From the NCBI GenBank assembly GCA_002720975.1, contig PBIX01000026.1, forward strand, positions 5,946 to 41,991: 36,046 nt of DNA. The letters are read 5' to 3'. Under the pieces are notes generated by a model. It saw only the letters and a list, made by a program, of their open reading frames with translations, was not told the DNA's origin and ran no database searches. This DNA comes from Planctomycetota bacterium. GTDB lineage: Bacteria; Planctomycetota; UBA1135; GCA-002686595. Positions 1 to 7,718 of the stretch are shown here, piece after piece. The position numbers and the translations under genes are program-made. Numbering within the stretch: position 1 is the stretch's first letter; every line of letters begins with the position of its first letter.

Positions 1-2231
1 TTGCCAGCCTTTTCGATCAGAGCCTGCACATCGCCCGCGCGGGTGTCCTCTGAGGTCAGCACTGCGACGTCCAGCTTCACTCCGGGGAAACGCGGGATGG
101 ACTTGTAGCCTTCGGCCTCCTGCGGCGCACCCAGGACCTGGTCCAGGGAGACCTCGGCCACGGCCACATCGCAGGCCAACTCCCCCTCCAATCCGAGAGC
201 CACGGCCACCTCCGGATGCAGCTCGGCAAGGCGCACCAGCGGCGGCTCCGAATCCCCCAATCGCGCGACCAGGGCGCGTGCGGGATGGGCCCATGAGAGG
301 GGCTCATCATCCAGGGTCCACACCGGGGCCTCGATTTCCAGGTGCGCGAAGAGATCCTGCAGCACACCGCGAAGATGCAAGAGCCGGGAGTCATCGAAGG
401 CGGCGTCCGGTGCGGCACAGGGCTTGGCCCAGGCGAGGGCCAACTCATGGCGTTCGATGGGCTGGCCGTCTTCGGCATCGGGGTTCGGCACGTAGGCCTT
501 GCCCACCTCAAAGAGGCGCAGGTCATCGCTCTGGCGACGCCCCTCAGCGAGGAGGCCCAACAGACTCGGCAGCACGGCGCGGCGCACGCGCGACATACCC
601 GCGGCCACGGGATTGACCACCTCGACATGAGGCTCGGCCGTCCATCCCAGGGTCGCCAGCAGGTCGTCAGACTGAAAGCTGTAGCTCAGCACTTCGTGCA
701 TCTGGCCAGGGCCAGCCAGGCGATCCTGTATGCGTCGCACGAGATTGCGACGAGCGTCCACCGGTGGTGGCACCACGTCCGCAACCAAGGCAGCCTCCGG
801 AACGTTGCCGTAGCGATGGATGCGGCCGACCTCCTCGACCAGATCCTGGGCGATGGTCAGGTCCTTGGTGGCTCGCGCCGAAGGGATGGCCACGGTCCAC
901 GTGCCCTCGCCCTGCGTGCAGCCCAGACCCAAGCGCTCAAGAATGGAGCGGATCGCATCGTCCGCCAGCTCCACACCGAGAGCCCGGCGGACATGGTCGC
1001 CCGACAACTCGATCTCCATGGCCGGGTCCGTCCAATCTCCACAGTCGCTGATGGCAGCGGGGAGACGCACGTCCGGCTGCCATTCCGTCAGCAGATGCAC
1101 GAAGTGCGCCAACGCCTTGGGTGGCAGGGTCGGATCCAGGTGCTTTTCGAAGCGCGCTGAAGAGTCCGTGCGCAGACCCAATCGTGAGGAAGTTCGGCGT
1201 ACTGTAGCGGGGTGGAAGGTGGCAACCTCAAGAAGTCGACTGGTGCCGGTCTCTCCCACCCTCGAATCCTGTCCGCCCATGATCCCCGCCAGAGCCACGG
1301 GTTGCTCGGCGGAGCACACGAGCATGTCGCCCGTTTGCAGGGCGCGCTCTTCACCGTCCAGAGTGGTGAACTTGCACGCCTCGGCCGCCTCGCGCACGAC
1401 GATCCCCCCGGGCACTTCTGCCAGATCAAACACGTGATTGGGTTGACCCAGGTCCAACATGACAAAGTTGGAGAGGTCGACGAGCCCATCGATGGGTCGC
1501 TGGCCAGCGGCGAGGAGCAGGTGGCGCATCCAGCTGGGCGACGGACCTGCTGCCACATCATCCAAGACGAGCCCCATGTAGCGCGAGCAGGCCGGGGTCT
1601 CGATGCGCACGTCGAAGGCAGACTCAGAGCCCACCTCGGGTAGAGACAGATCAAGCGGCTTGAGGGGTCGATCGTAGATGGCACCCAGTTCGGCGGCCAA
1701 TCCACGCACGCCCCACAGATCCGGGCGGTGGGTCAGGGACTTGTTGTCGATCTCGATGACCCAGTCCTCTATATCGAGCGCCTCGGCCACGGAGGTGCCC
1801 ACCTGTGCATCGGGGGGCAGGACCCAGATACCGTCGTGCTCGTCCCCGAGCTCCAACTCGCGCACGGAGCAGATCATCCCGCGCGACTCCACGCCGCGAA
1901 TCTTGGACTTCTTGATCTTGAAGTCACCGGGCAGGCGCGTGCCCACGACGGCCACAGCGACCTTCTGCCCCGCGTCCACGTTGGGCGCACCGCACACGAT
2001 CTGCAGAGGCTCTTCCTCCCCCACCGCCACCCTACACAGGCTGAGCTTGTCCGCATCCGGGTGCGGCTCGCGCGTAAGGACCTCGCCCACGCACACCGAA
2101 GCCATGTGGGGCGCGAAGGGCTCCAGGCCCTCAACCTCGCAGGTAGAGAGGGTCAGATCCTCGCAGATCTGCTCAGGAGTGAGCCCCTCCAGGTCCACGT
2201 GCCGGCCCAACCATTTGATAGAGACCAACAT
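1..2231 (-). CDS. pheT: Phenylalanine-tRNA ligase beta subunit (3' end beyond window)
   Basis: Beta subunit of the cytoplasmic alpha2beta2 phenylalanyl-tRNA synthetase, which attaches Phe to tRNA-Phe and edits mischarged Tyr. Reading starts at ATG 2231 (MLVSIKWLGRHVD, a typical PheT start) and stays open to base 1, giving 743 residues; bacterial PheT is usually about 800, so roughly the last 50-60 are missing. An EMAP-like tRNA-binding domain lies at about 40-150 (HPDADKL, IVCGAPNV, IRGVESRGM). The B3/B4 editing region is at about 205-380 and the B5 domain at about 395-475. The start of the FDX-ACB anticodon-binding domain is at about 708 (SIPRFPGVKLDVAVL). The start codon shares one base with the pheS stop (TGATG), so the two subunits are probably translationally coupled. 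The cut is the window edge, not a broken gene. Confidence 0.97.
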   Translation of the reverse strand, partial: MLVSIKWLGRHVDLEGLTPEQICEDLTLSTCEVEGLEPFAPHMASVCVGEVLTREPHPDADKLSLCRVAVGEEEPLQIVCGAPNVDAGQKVAVAVVGTRLPGDFKIKKSKIRGVESRGMICSVRELELGDEHDGIWVLPPDAQVGTSVAEALDIEDWVIEIDNKSLTHRPDLWGVRGLAAELGAIYDRPLKPLDLSLPEVGSESAFDVRIETPACSRYMGLVLDDVAAGPSPSWMRHLLLAAGQRPIDGLVDLSNFVMLDLGQPNHVFDLAEVPGGIVVREAAEACKFTTLDGEERALQTGDMLVCSAEQPVALAGIMGGQDSRVGETGTSRLLEVATFHPATVRRTSSRLGLRTDSSARFEKHLDPTLPPKALAHFVHLLTEWQPDVRLPAAISDCGDWTDPAMEIELSGDHVRRALGVELADDAIRSILERLGLGCTQGEGTWTVAIPSARATKDLTIAQDLVEEVGRIHRYGNVPEAALVADVVPPPVDARRNLVRRIQDRLAGPGQMHEVLSYSFQSDDLLATLGWTAEPHVEVVNPVAAGMSRVRRAVLPSLLGLLAEGRRQSDDLRLFEVGKAYVPNPDAEDGQPIERHELALAWAKPCAAPDAAFDDSRLLHLRGVLQDLFAHLEIEAPVWTLDDEPLSWAHPARALVARLGDSEPPLVRLAELHPEVAVALGLEGELACDVAVAEVSLDQVLGAPQEAEGYKSIPRFPGVKLDVAVLTSEDTRAGDVQALIEKAG

Positions 2232-3250
2232 CAGAACTGCTCCAGGAAGCGTAGATCCCCACCCAGCAGGTGGCGCACGTCATCGATGCCATAGCGCAGC
2301 ATCACGAGACGCGAGAGGCCCAGGCCGAATGCGAACCCACTCCATTCATCAGGGTCGATCCCCCCCATGCGCAGCACGTTCGGATGAACCAATCCACAGG
2401 GCAGGAGCTCGATCCATGTGGTGCGCTTGCACACGCTGCAGCCCTTCTCGCAGAAAGGACAGCGGGCATCCAGCTCGAAACCAGGCTCAACGAACGGGAA
2501 GTAGCCGGGGCGCAGGCGCACGTCGAGATCGCGCCCGAAGATCCCACGCAGGAGGGTCTTCATGGCACCGATCAGGTGCCCAACGGAGATATCCTTACCC
2601 ACAACCAGACCTTCCATCTGATGGAAGGTGTGCTCATGGCTGGCGTCGGTGGTCTCCTGACGGAACACCTTGCCGGGCGCCACGGCACGGAACGGCGGCT
2701 CAAGCTGTTCCATAGCACGCACCTGCACCGGACTGGTGTGGGTGCGCATGACCAGGTGACCCTCGGGATCGCAGAAGAACGTGTCCTGGGAGTCCCGAGC
2801 CGGGTGGTCGGAGGGAATGTTCAAGGCCTCGAAGTTGTAGTGGTCGAGCTCCACCTCGGGACCATCCAACACGCTGTACCCCATGGACGTGAAGAGGTCC
2901 TCAAGCTCACGGGTGACCTGGGTGATGGGGTGCAGAGAGCCACGACGCTGAACTGCACCAGGCAGCGTCGGATCGAAGCCCTCGCCACTCAGCTGAGCGG
3001 AGAGCGCCTCCTGCGCCAGCGCGGCCTTGCGCTCCTCGATGGCTTCCAGGACCGCGGTCTTGACCTCGTTGGCCCCCTGGCCAGCGGCGCGCCGCTCGGA
3101 GGGCTCCAGCGTGGGGATCGCAGCCAGGAGCCCAGCCACAACACCCTCCTTGCCCAGGTACTCGCGATCCACGGCACGCAGGGACTCGGCCTGGGTGGCC
3201 GCAGCCACCTTGGCCCGCGCTTCGCTCAGGATCTGCTCCAGGTCGGTCAT
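2231..3250 (-). CDS. pheS: Phenylalanine-tRNA ligase alpha subunit
   Basis: Catalytic alpha subunit of phenylalanyl-tRNA synthetase, a class II enzyme that works in complex with PheT. It has 339 residues against about 327 in E. coli. The N-terminal coiled-coil arm for tRNA-Phe occupies about 1-85, followed by the class II catalytic core with HPITQV, the motif 2 region around FRQETTDASHEHTFHQMEG, and the motif 3 glycine-rich end (GFAFGLGLSRLVMLRYGIDD). ATG 3250 (MTDLEQILSEARAK) is preferred because the reading frame upstream to 3346 gives 32 residues unlike the family. No clear Shine-Dalgarno precedes it. It lies 141 bases downstream of rplT, and its stop overlaps pheT by one base. Confidence 0.97.
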   Translation of the reverse strand: MTDLEQILSEARAKVAAATQAESLRAVDREYLGKEGVVAGLLAAIPTLEPSERRAAGQGANEVKTAVLEAIEERKAALAQEALSAQLSGEGFDPTLPGAVQRRGSLHPITQVTRELEDLFTSMGYSVLDGPEVELDHYNFEALNIPSDHPARDSQDTFFCDPEGHLVMRTHTSPVQVRAMEQLEPPFRAVAPGKVFRQETTDASHEHTFHQMEGLVVGKDISVGHLIGAMKTLLRGIFGRDLDVRLRPGYFPFVEPGFELDARCPFCEKGCSVCKRTTWIELLPCGLVHPNVLRMGGIDPDEWSGFAFGLGLSRLVMLRYGIDDVRHLLGGDLRFLEQF

Positions 3251-3391
3251 GGTATGGGGTGCAGGTTGCGGACGGGACGCGTCAGAAACAAGGACGGAAA
3301 AGAAGAGACCGCCGGGGATCGTGGGATCCACCAGCGGTCTGAACATCCCGTCCCAGGACGGGCCACGGCCGGGACTGCTGGCGGGGAGGCC

Positions 3392-3748
3392 CTAGGCCAG
3401 GGCCCCGCGCGCCTCCTCGATCAGGCCGTCGAAGGCCTTGGGATCATGGATGGCGAGCTCCGAGAGCTGCTTGCGGTTCAGGTCGATACCGGCCTTGGAG
3501 AGGCCGGCAATGAAACGCGAGTAGTTCATGCCGCGCATACGCGCTGCCGCGTTGATGCGAATGATCCACAGGCGCCGGAACTGACGCTTGCGCTGTCGAC
3601 GGTCGCGGTAGCTGTAGGCCCAGGCGCGCAGCAGGCTCTCACGAACCGTGCGCCAGAGCTTCGAACGGCCGCCGCGATAGCCACGGGCCTGCTTAAAGTA
3701 GCGGGTTTTCTTCTGGGCACGGGGTGCCCCATAGGTCACGCGTACCAT
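3392..3748 (-). CDS. rplT: 50S ribosomal protein L20
   Basis: Large-subunit assembly protein that binds 23S rRNA and, in several bacteria, also represses its own operon by binding the leader mRNA. The 118 residues match the E. coli length exactly. The basic N-terminal helix includes KKTRYFKQARGYRGGRS, followed by the conserved WIIRINAAAR and GMNYSRFI segments. The start is ATG 3748, with a good Shine-Dalgarno (GGGAGGTGG) lying within the last codons of rpmI. rpmI ends only three bases upstream, so L35 and L20 are probably translated from one message. Next in the transcript is pheS. Confidence 0.98.
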   Translation of the reverse strand: MVRVTYGAPRAQKKTRYFKQARGYRGGRSKLWRTVRESLLRAWAYSYRDRRQRKRQFRRLWIIRINAAARMRGMNYSRFIAGLSKAGIDLNRKQLSELAIHDPKAFDGLIEEARGALA

Positions 3749-3751
3749 GGA

Positions 3752-3949
3752 TCAGCCACCTCCCATCATGCGCTTGAGCAGCTTGGCCCAGGCACCGCCT
3801 GTAATAATCGGACGCCGCTTGCCACGCTTGTGAGCAGCGTCACGAATAGCGTGCATGTGGCCACGGTGAGGGCGGTTGGACTTGAGCTTCCCGGACTTCG
3901 TCATCCGGAATCGCTTCTTGACCGCGCCTTTGGACTTCATCTTCGGCAT
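3752..3949 (-). CDS. rpmI: 50S ribosomal protein L35
   Basis: Small basic large-subunit protein of 65 residues, the usual family length. It begins MPKMKSKGAVKKRFR and contains the conserved KLKSNRPHRGHMHA-type region. ATG 3949 is chosen over an in-frame upstream start because the family begins MPKMK and because GAGGAAG lies five bases before it. In most bacteria rpmI directly follows infC; here infC is about 2.8 kb away, with a divergent CotH-like gene in between. rpmI therefore probably heads its own transcription unit with rplT, pheS and pheT. Confidence 0.97.
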   Translation of the reverse strand: MPKMKSKGAVKKRFRMTKSGKLKSNRPHRGHMHAIRDAAHKRGKRRPIITGGAWAKLLKRMMGGG

Positions 3950-4192
3950 GGGACTTCCTCGGACAGGGGCCACAGGGCCCGTCAAACGAATCCCCGGTCG
4001 CTGGCATGCCTACCGCTCGCGGGGGTCTGGAAGCACGATGCCCCCAGAACTTGGACGGGCTGAGGATAGTGCCCTGGCCCCTGCGGGCAAGCCCAGCGGG
4101 CTGAAATACGCCACCCTTGCTCGGATCCCTCCCCTGAGAGCCCCGATTGTGGCGTACGCTGAGAGTATCGGATTCCCCTACCCAGCCCCACC
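3950..4192. promoter_or_regulatory. Divergent rpmI / CotH-like leader region
   Basis: A 243-base gene-free stretch between divergent starts, so it must hold promoters for both directions. Read towards rpmI, GGGCC-CTGT-GGCCC can form a hairpin. With flanking GAC/GTC pairing it sits just upstream of the rpmI Shine-Dalgarno GAGGAAG. A second short stem, AGCCC-GCT-GGGCT, lies farther upstream. By position this is where an L20- or L35-type autoregulatory leader would be expected, but no known L20 leader consensus was recognised. I found no convincing -35/-10 pair on either strand. Confidence 0.35.
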
Positions 4193-6748
4193 ATGCGCCT
4201 CCTCTCCCACCTCCTCCCCGGTCTGCTGCTAGTCGGCGGCCTCACCGCGGCGTCCGCACCAGCGACCCAGGACCTCTTCGACGACACGATCCTGCGCGAG
4301 GTTCGCCTCGACTTCATGGATTCGGACTGGTGGCAGAAACTCAAGCAGGGCTGGCCCAACGGTCCGGACATTCTCGCGGACCTGACCATCGACGGCATCG
4401 TCTACCAGGGCGTGGGCGTACGCATCAAAGGCAACAGCTCCTACTTCTTCCTCCCCCCAGGCTCCCAGAAGGTCTCACTCAACGTCACGGTGAACTTCAC
4501 CGATCCGCTCCTGAGGGTCTATGGAATGAAGACCCTGAACCTGAACAACGGCATCGAGGACCCCACCTTCTGCCGCGAGGTCACCTACCAGAATTTCATC
4601 TACGGCTACAGCCCCAATGGTCGCGGCAACCACGTCAAGCTGGTGCTCAACGGTAACGGCTGGGGCATCTATGAGAACATCCAGCAGTACAACAAGGACA
4701 TGCTGGAGGAGTTCTACGTGAACGAGGACGGCGCCCGCTTCAAATGTCCCAACAACCCCAACGGGCCGGGGCTGCGCTACAAGGGAGCCAACAAGTCGGC
4801 CTATTCCGGCGCCTACGAAATCCACGACGATGGCGATCTGACCGACCCCTGGCAGGTTCTGATCGACACATGCGACCGCATCACGAACGAACCACTGACC
4901 AACTACGACACGATCGACGACCAGTTCTCCATCGACCACGCCATGTGGACGGTGGCCCTGGAGAACCTCTTCATGGATGAGGACTCCTACATCTCCAAGG
5001 GCGCCGACTTTCACGTTTACTGGGATCTGCACGAGGGTCGCATGCACCTGCACCAGCACGATGGCAACGAGTCCTTCGGGGTGAGCTTCTTCGGCTGGCC
5101 GGGCGGCACCCTCTGGCAACTATCCCCCCTCCACAACAGTGGCGACGTGAACAAGCCGGTCCTCAGCCGCCTGTGGGGTATCCCCGAGGTCAAGCAGCGC
5201 TACCTGGCGCACCTGCGCACGATGCTCAACGGGGGCTTCGATTGGACGGGCGAAATGGAGGATCAGATCCTGGCCTACAAGGCCATGATCCAAGCCGAGG
5301 TCCTGGCGGACGACAAGAAGATCTACTCCGACCAGGACTTCCTGGACAACTTCACCCAGAACGTGGTCATCTCCGATGGTGCCGGAGGCACCATGACCGC
5401 GCCGGGTCTGCAGCTGTTCGTGGAGGGCCGGCGGTCATTCCTGTTGGCCCACCAGGCGGTCAAGAAGAAGGCTCCCGTCATCCCGGCCGTCTGGCACACC
5501 CCCGTGAACCCTTTGCCCGGCCAATCGACGCGCGTCATGGCCCGCGTCGCTGGTCCCGACAAGCCGGTGGGGCTGGTCAAGCTCTGGTACCAGCCGGCTC
5601 CGGGGCGCTACTCCCAGATACCCATGCTCGATGACGGGCAGAGTGGAGACGGCATCGCAGGGGATGGCCTGTACGCGGTCGACGTACCCTTCTCCGGGGG
5701 CATCGGACAGCGTGTGTCCTACTACGTCAGCGCTGCATCGGCGACGGCCAACGCGCCCATGATTTTCTCTCCCCTGCGCACCGAGTTCGCCCCCCTGACG
5801 CTGGCCTTCCAGTATGGCCAGAGCGGTGTGAAGATCACCGAGTACATGTACTCCGGCACAGACGGAGAGTTCCTGGAGTTGACCAACGTAACCTCCGCTG
5901 CCATCGACCTGACGGGCTGGAGCCTGGACGACGAGAGCGCGACCCCGGGCACGTTCGACTTGAGCCCGGTCGGCCCCCTGGCCGCAGGCGAGTCCATCGT
6001 GATTTCCGGGGTGGACCCCTCAGGATTCGCCAGCGCCTGGAATCTCGCGGGCACGCGTGTGTTCGGCCCGAACACCCTGGCCCCCCTGGGTCGCGATGAC
6101 ACCATCAATCTCTACGATGCTGGCGGCCAACTGGTGGAGCGCCTTATCTACGGTGACCAGGCCTTGCCTGGTAGCCCACGGGCCAAGGACCAGAGTGCAC
6201 AGGTGTGCCTTGAGGGCCTTGGAGCCGACAACGCCTATCGCTGGCAGTTGGCTCTCGACGGCGATGCTTTCGGGGCTTGGACTTCTGCGGGAGGCGACGT
6301 GGGCAGCCCGGGAACCTGGATCGCCGTGGACTGCCCGGGCCTTGGAGACGCCTACTGCACGGCCACGGCCAACTCCACGGGAGCACCTGCCGTGCTCGCG
6401 GCTGACGGCGACCCACGTGTGGCCCAGAACGATCTGGATCTGCTGTGCAGCTCCTTGCCACCCGGCAAGTTCGGCTACTTCATCATGTCCCAGACCCAGG
6501 ACTTCCGACCCCTGGTGGGCGGCGGGCAGGGCAACCTCTGCCTGGGCGGTGCCATCGTGCGCTTTGCCCAGGACGTCCAGCAGGCCGCATCCGATGGGAC
6601 GGCGAGCTTCTCACCGGACCTCTCGAACATACCCGGTGGAGTACTGATCGCCCCAGGTGAGCGCTGGAGCTTCCAGTTCTGGTACAGGGACTCCAACCCC
6701 GGAGCGACCTCGAACTTCTCCAACGGGGTGGAGATCGGATTCCAGTAG
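4193..6748 (+). CDS. Secreted CotH-kinase-like protein with lamin-tail domain
   Basis: Predicted exported protein of 851 residues. A signal peptide covers about 1-25 (hydrophobic LLPGLLLVGGLTAASA). A CotH-family region at about 30-420 resembles the spore-coat protein kinase CotH, with G-WGIYENIQQYNKDMLEEFY (about 156-175) and HQHDGNESFG (about 287-296) at the expected catalytic positions. A beta-rich middle segment covers about 430-540. A lamin-tail domain follows at about 546-655 (GEFLELTN, IDLTGWSLDD, INLYDAGG). The end (about 715-851) is a module with paired Cys and the segment WSFQFWYRD, ending FSNGVEIGF, like a recurring tail of planctomycete surface proteins as I remember it. Kinase activity is inferred from family only. 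It lies on the opposite strand between infC and rpmI and ends 21 bases from the infC stop. Confidence 0.85.
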   Translation: MRLLSHLLPGLLLVGGLTAASAPATQDLFDDTILREVRLDFMDSDWWQKLKQGWPNGPDILADLTIDGIVYQGVGVRIKGNSSYFFLPPGSQKVSLNVTVNFTDPLLRVYGMKTLNLNNGIEDPTFCREVTYQNFIYGYSPNGRGNHVKLVLNGNGWGIYENIQQYNKDMLEEFYVNEDGARFKCPNNPNGPGLRYKGANKSAYSGAYEIHDDGDLTDPWQVLIDTCDRITNEPLTNYDTIDDQFSIDHAMWTVALENLFMDEDSYISKGADFHVYWDLHEGRMHLHQHDGNESFGVSFFGWPGGTLWQLSPLHNSGDVNKPVLSRLWGIPEVKQRYLAHLRTMLNGGFDWTGEMEDQILAYKAMIQAEVLADDKKIYSDQDFLDNFTQNVVISDGAGGTMTAPGLQLFVEGRRSFLLAHQAVKKKAPVIPAVWHTPVNPLPGQSTRVMARVAGPDKPVGLVKLWYQPAPGRYSQIPMLDDGQSGDGIAGDGLYAVDVPFSGGIGQRVSYYVSAASATANAPMIFSPLRTEFAPLTLAFQYGQSGVKITEYMYSGTDGEFLELTNVTSAAIDLTGWSLDDESATPGTFDLSPVGPLAAGESIVISGVDPSGFASAWNLAGTRVFGPNTLAPLGRDDTINLYDAGGQLVERLIYGDQALPGSPRAKDQSAQVCLEGLGADNAYRWQLALDGDAFGAWTSAGGDVGSPGTWIAVDCPGLGDAYCTATANSTGAPAVLAADGDPRVAQNDLDLLCSSLPPGKFGYFIMSQTQDFRPLVGGGQGNLCLGGAIVRFAQDVQQAASDGTASFSPDLSNIPGGVLIAPGERWSFQFWYRDSNPGATSNFSNGVEIGFQ

Positions 6749-6769
6749 AGAGCGCCGGGACGCGGGTCT

Positions 6770-7549
6770 CTACTCGTCGGTCGGTTCGGTCTCCGGAGTC
6801 GGTTCCGTGACGGCCTCGCTGGCGGGCTCGACTGCGGGCTCAACTGCGGGCTCAACTGCGGGCTCAACTGCGGGCTCGACTGCGGGCTCGACTGCGGGCT
6901 CAACCGGGGCAGCTTCCGCATTCGCCGCTTGAGCCTGCTCCATGGCCTTCCTCTCGCCAGGGTTCCGAGCTGCCTCCTCCGCCGCGCGCTTGTCGCGCTC
7001 TTCCAACTCCTTGGCCTTCTTGCGCCTCTGGTCCGCGGTCAGAGCCGAGAGCATCATGGTCATGCGTCGACCCGCCATGCGCGCCGGCACCTCAATCTTC
7101 GAGAGGTCCTCGAGGTTTGAAGACACGCGCCTCATGACGTCATAGCCGTGCTCGGGGTGAGCCATCTGCCTGCCCCGGAAAATGCAGACCACCTGAACCT
7201 TGTGGCCCTCCTCCAGGAACTTGCGGCCATCGGTAAGGCGATAGGAGAGGTCGTGATCGGAAATGGCGGGCCGCACCCGCATCTCCTTCAACCCGGTGGT
7301 TCCCTTCTTACCACCTCCGCCTTTGCGATCCTTCTTGCGCTGCTGATACTTGAACTTGCCGAAGTCCATGATCTTGCAGACGGGCGGTCGTGCGTTGGGA
7401 GAGACTTCGACAAGGTCGAGGCCCGCATCCTGGGCGAGGCGCTTCGCCTCATTGGTGGCCACAACTCCGTGCTGTTCACCCTTCTCGTCAATCAGACGTA
7501 CTTCGGGGACGCGGATGCGATGATTCAAACGGTAGTCCTGAGTGGCCAC
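6770..7549 (-). CDS. infC: Translation initiation factor IF-3 with repeat tail
   Basis: IF-3 binds the 30S subunit, blocks premature 50S joining and monitors the start codon. The N domain begins DYRLNHRIRVPEVRLI, the linker includes KIMDFGKFKYQQRKKDRK, and the C domain contains RPAISDHDLSYRL and MRRVSSNLEDLSKIE. The start is inferred as GTG 7549, after AAGGAG; no ATG fits the family start. IF-3 genes commonly use rare start codons for autoregulation. At 259 residues it is longer than E. coli (180) because of a tail from about residue 178. That tail is first rich in K, E and A, then has seven VEPA repeats, then an acidic Thr/Glu end. It follows aspS by 169 bases in the transcript. Confidence 0.93.
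   Translation of the reverse strand: MATQDYRLNHRIRVPEVRLIDEKGEQHGVVATNEAKRLAQDAGLDLVEVSPNARPPVCKIMDFGKFKYQQRKKDRKGGGGKKGTTGLKEMRVRPAISDHDLSYRLTDGRKFLEEGHKVQVVCIFRGRQMAHPEHGYDVMRRVSSNLEDLSKIEVPARMAGRRMTMMLSALTADQRRKKAKELEERDKRAAEEAARNPGERKAMEQAQAANAEAAPVEPAVEPAVEPAVEPAVEPAVEPAVEPASEAVTEPTPETEPTDE
6822..6905 (-). repeat. 12-bp minisatellite, seven copies, in infC tail
   Basis: Seven head-to-tail copies of a 12-base unit (plus strand gcgggctcaact or gcgggctcgact; the last ends acc) run without interruption. Read on the minus strand each unit encodes VEPA. Because the unit is a multiple of three, copy-number change would alter tail length without shifting frame. The near-identity of the copies points to recent slippage or expansion. 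Confidence 0.93.
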
Positions 7550-7638
7550 TCTGCTCCTTGTGTCATGGGTTCTGGAATAGTGTTGGGTTAGGGGCCGGGT
7601 TGGGCCCAGGGAGAAAGAGGGAGAGCCTCGGCGGCACC

Positions 7639-7654
7639 CCCACGCTTCCGTGGG
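7639..7654 (-). other. Hairpin in the infC leader
   Basis: CCCACG and CGTGGG are perfectly complementary around a four-base loop, about 90 bases upstream of the infC start in the aspS-infC gap. No U-run follows, so it is not a standard terminator. It could be a processing site, an attenuator part or chance. Confidence 0.3.
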
Positions 7655-7718
7655 TCGGGCCAAGAAGAATAGGGCAGGTGACCCGATCGCGCCATAGATA
7701 GAACGTCAACGCGAATCA

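Noticed and set aside
4147-4171. TTGTGG / TATCGG promoter for the CotH-like gene
   Set aside because: The spacer is only 13 bases and the hexamers match poorly.
6822-6905. Tandem repeats as a possible CRISPR array
   Set aside because: Units are 12 bases with no spacers and are in frame inside infC.
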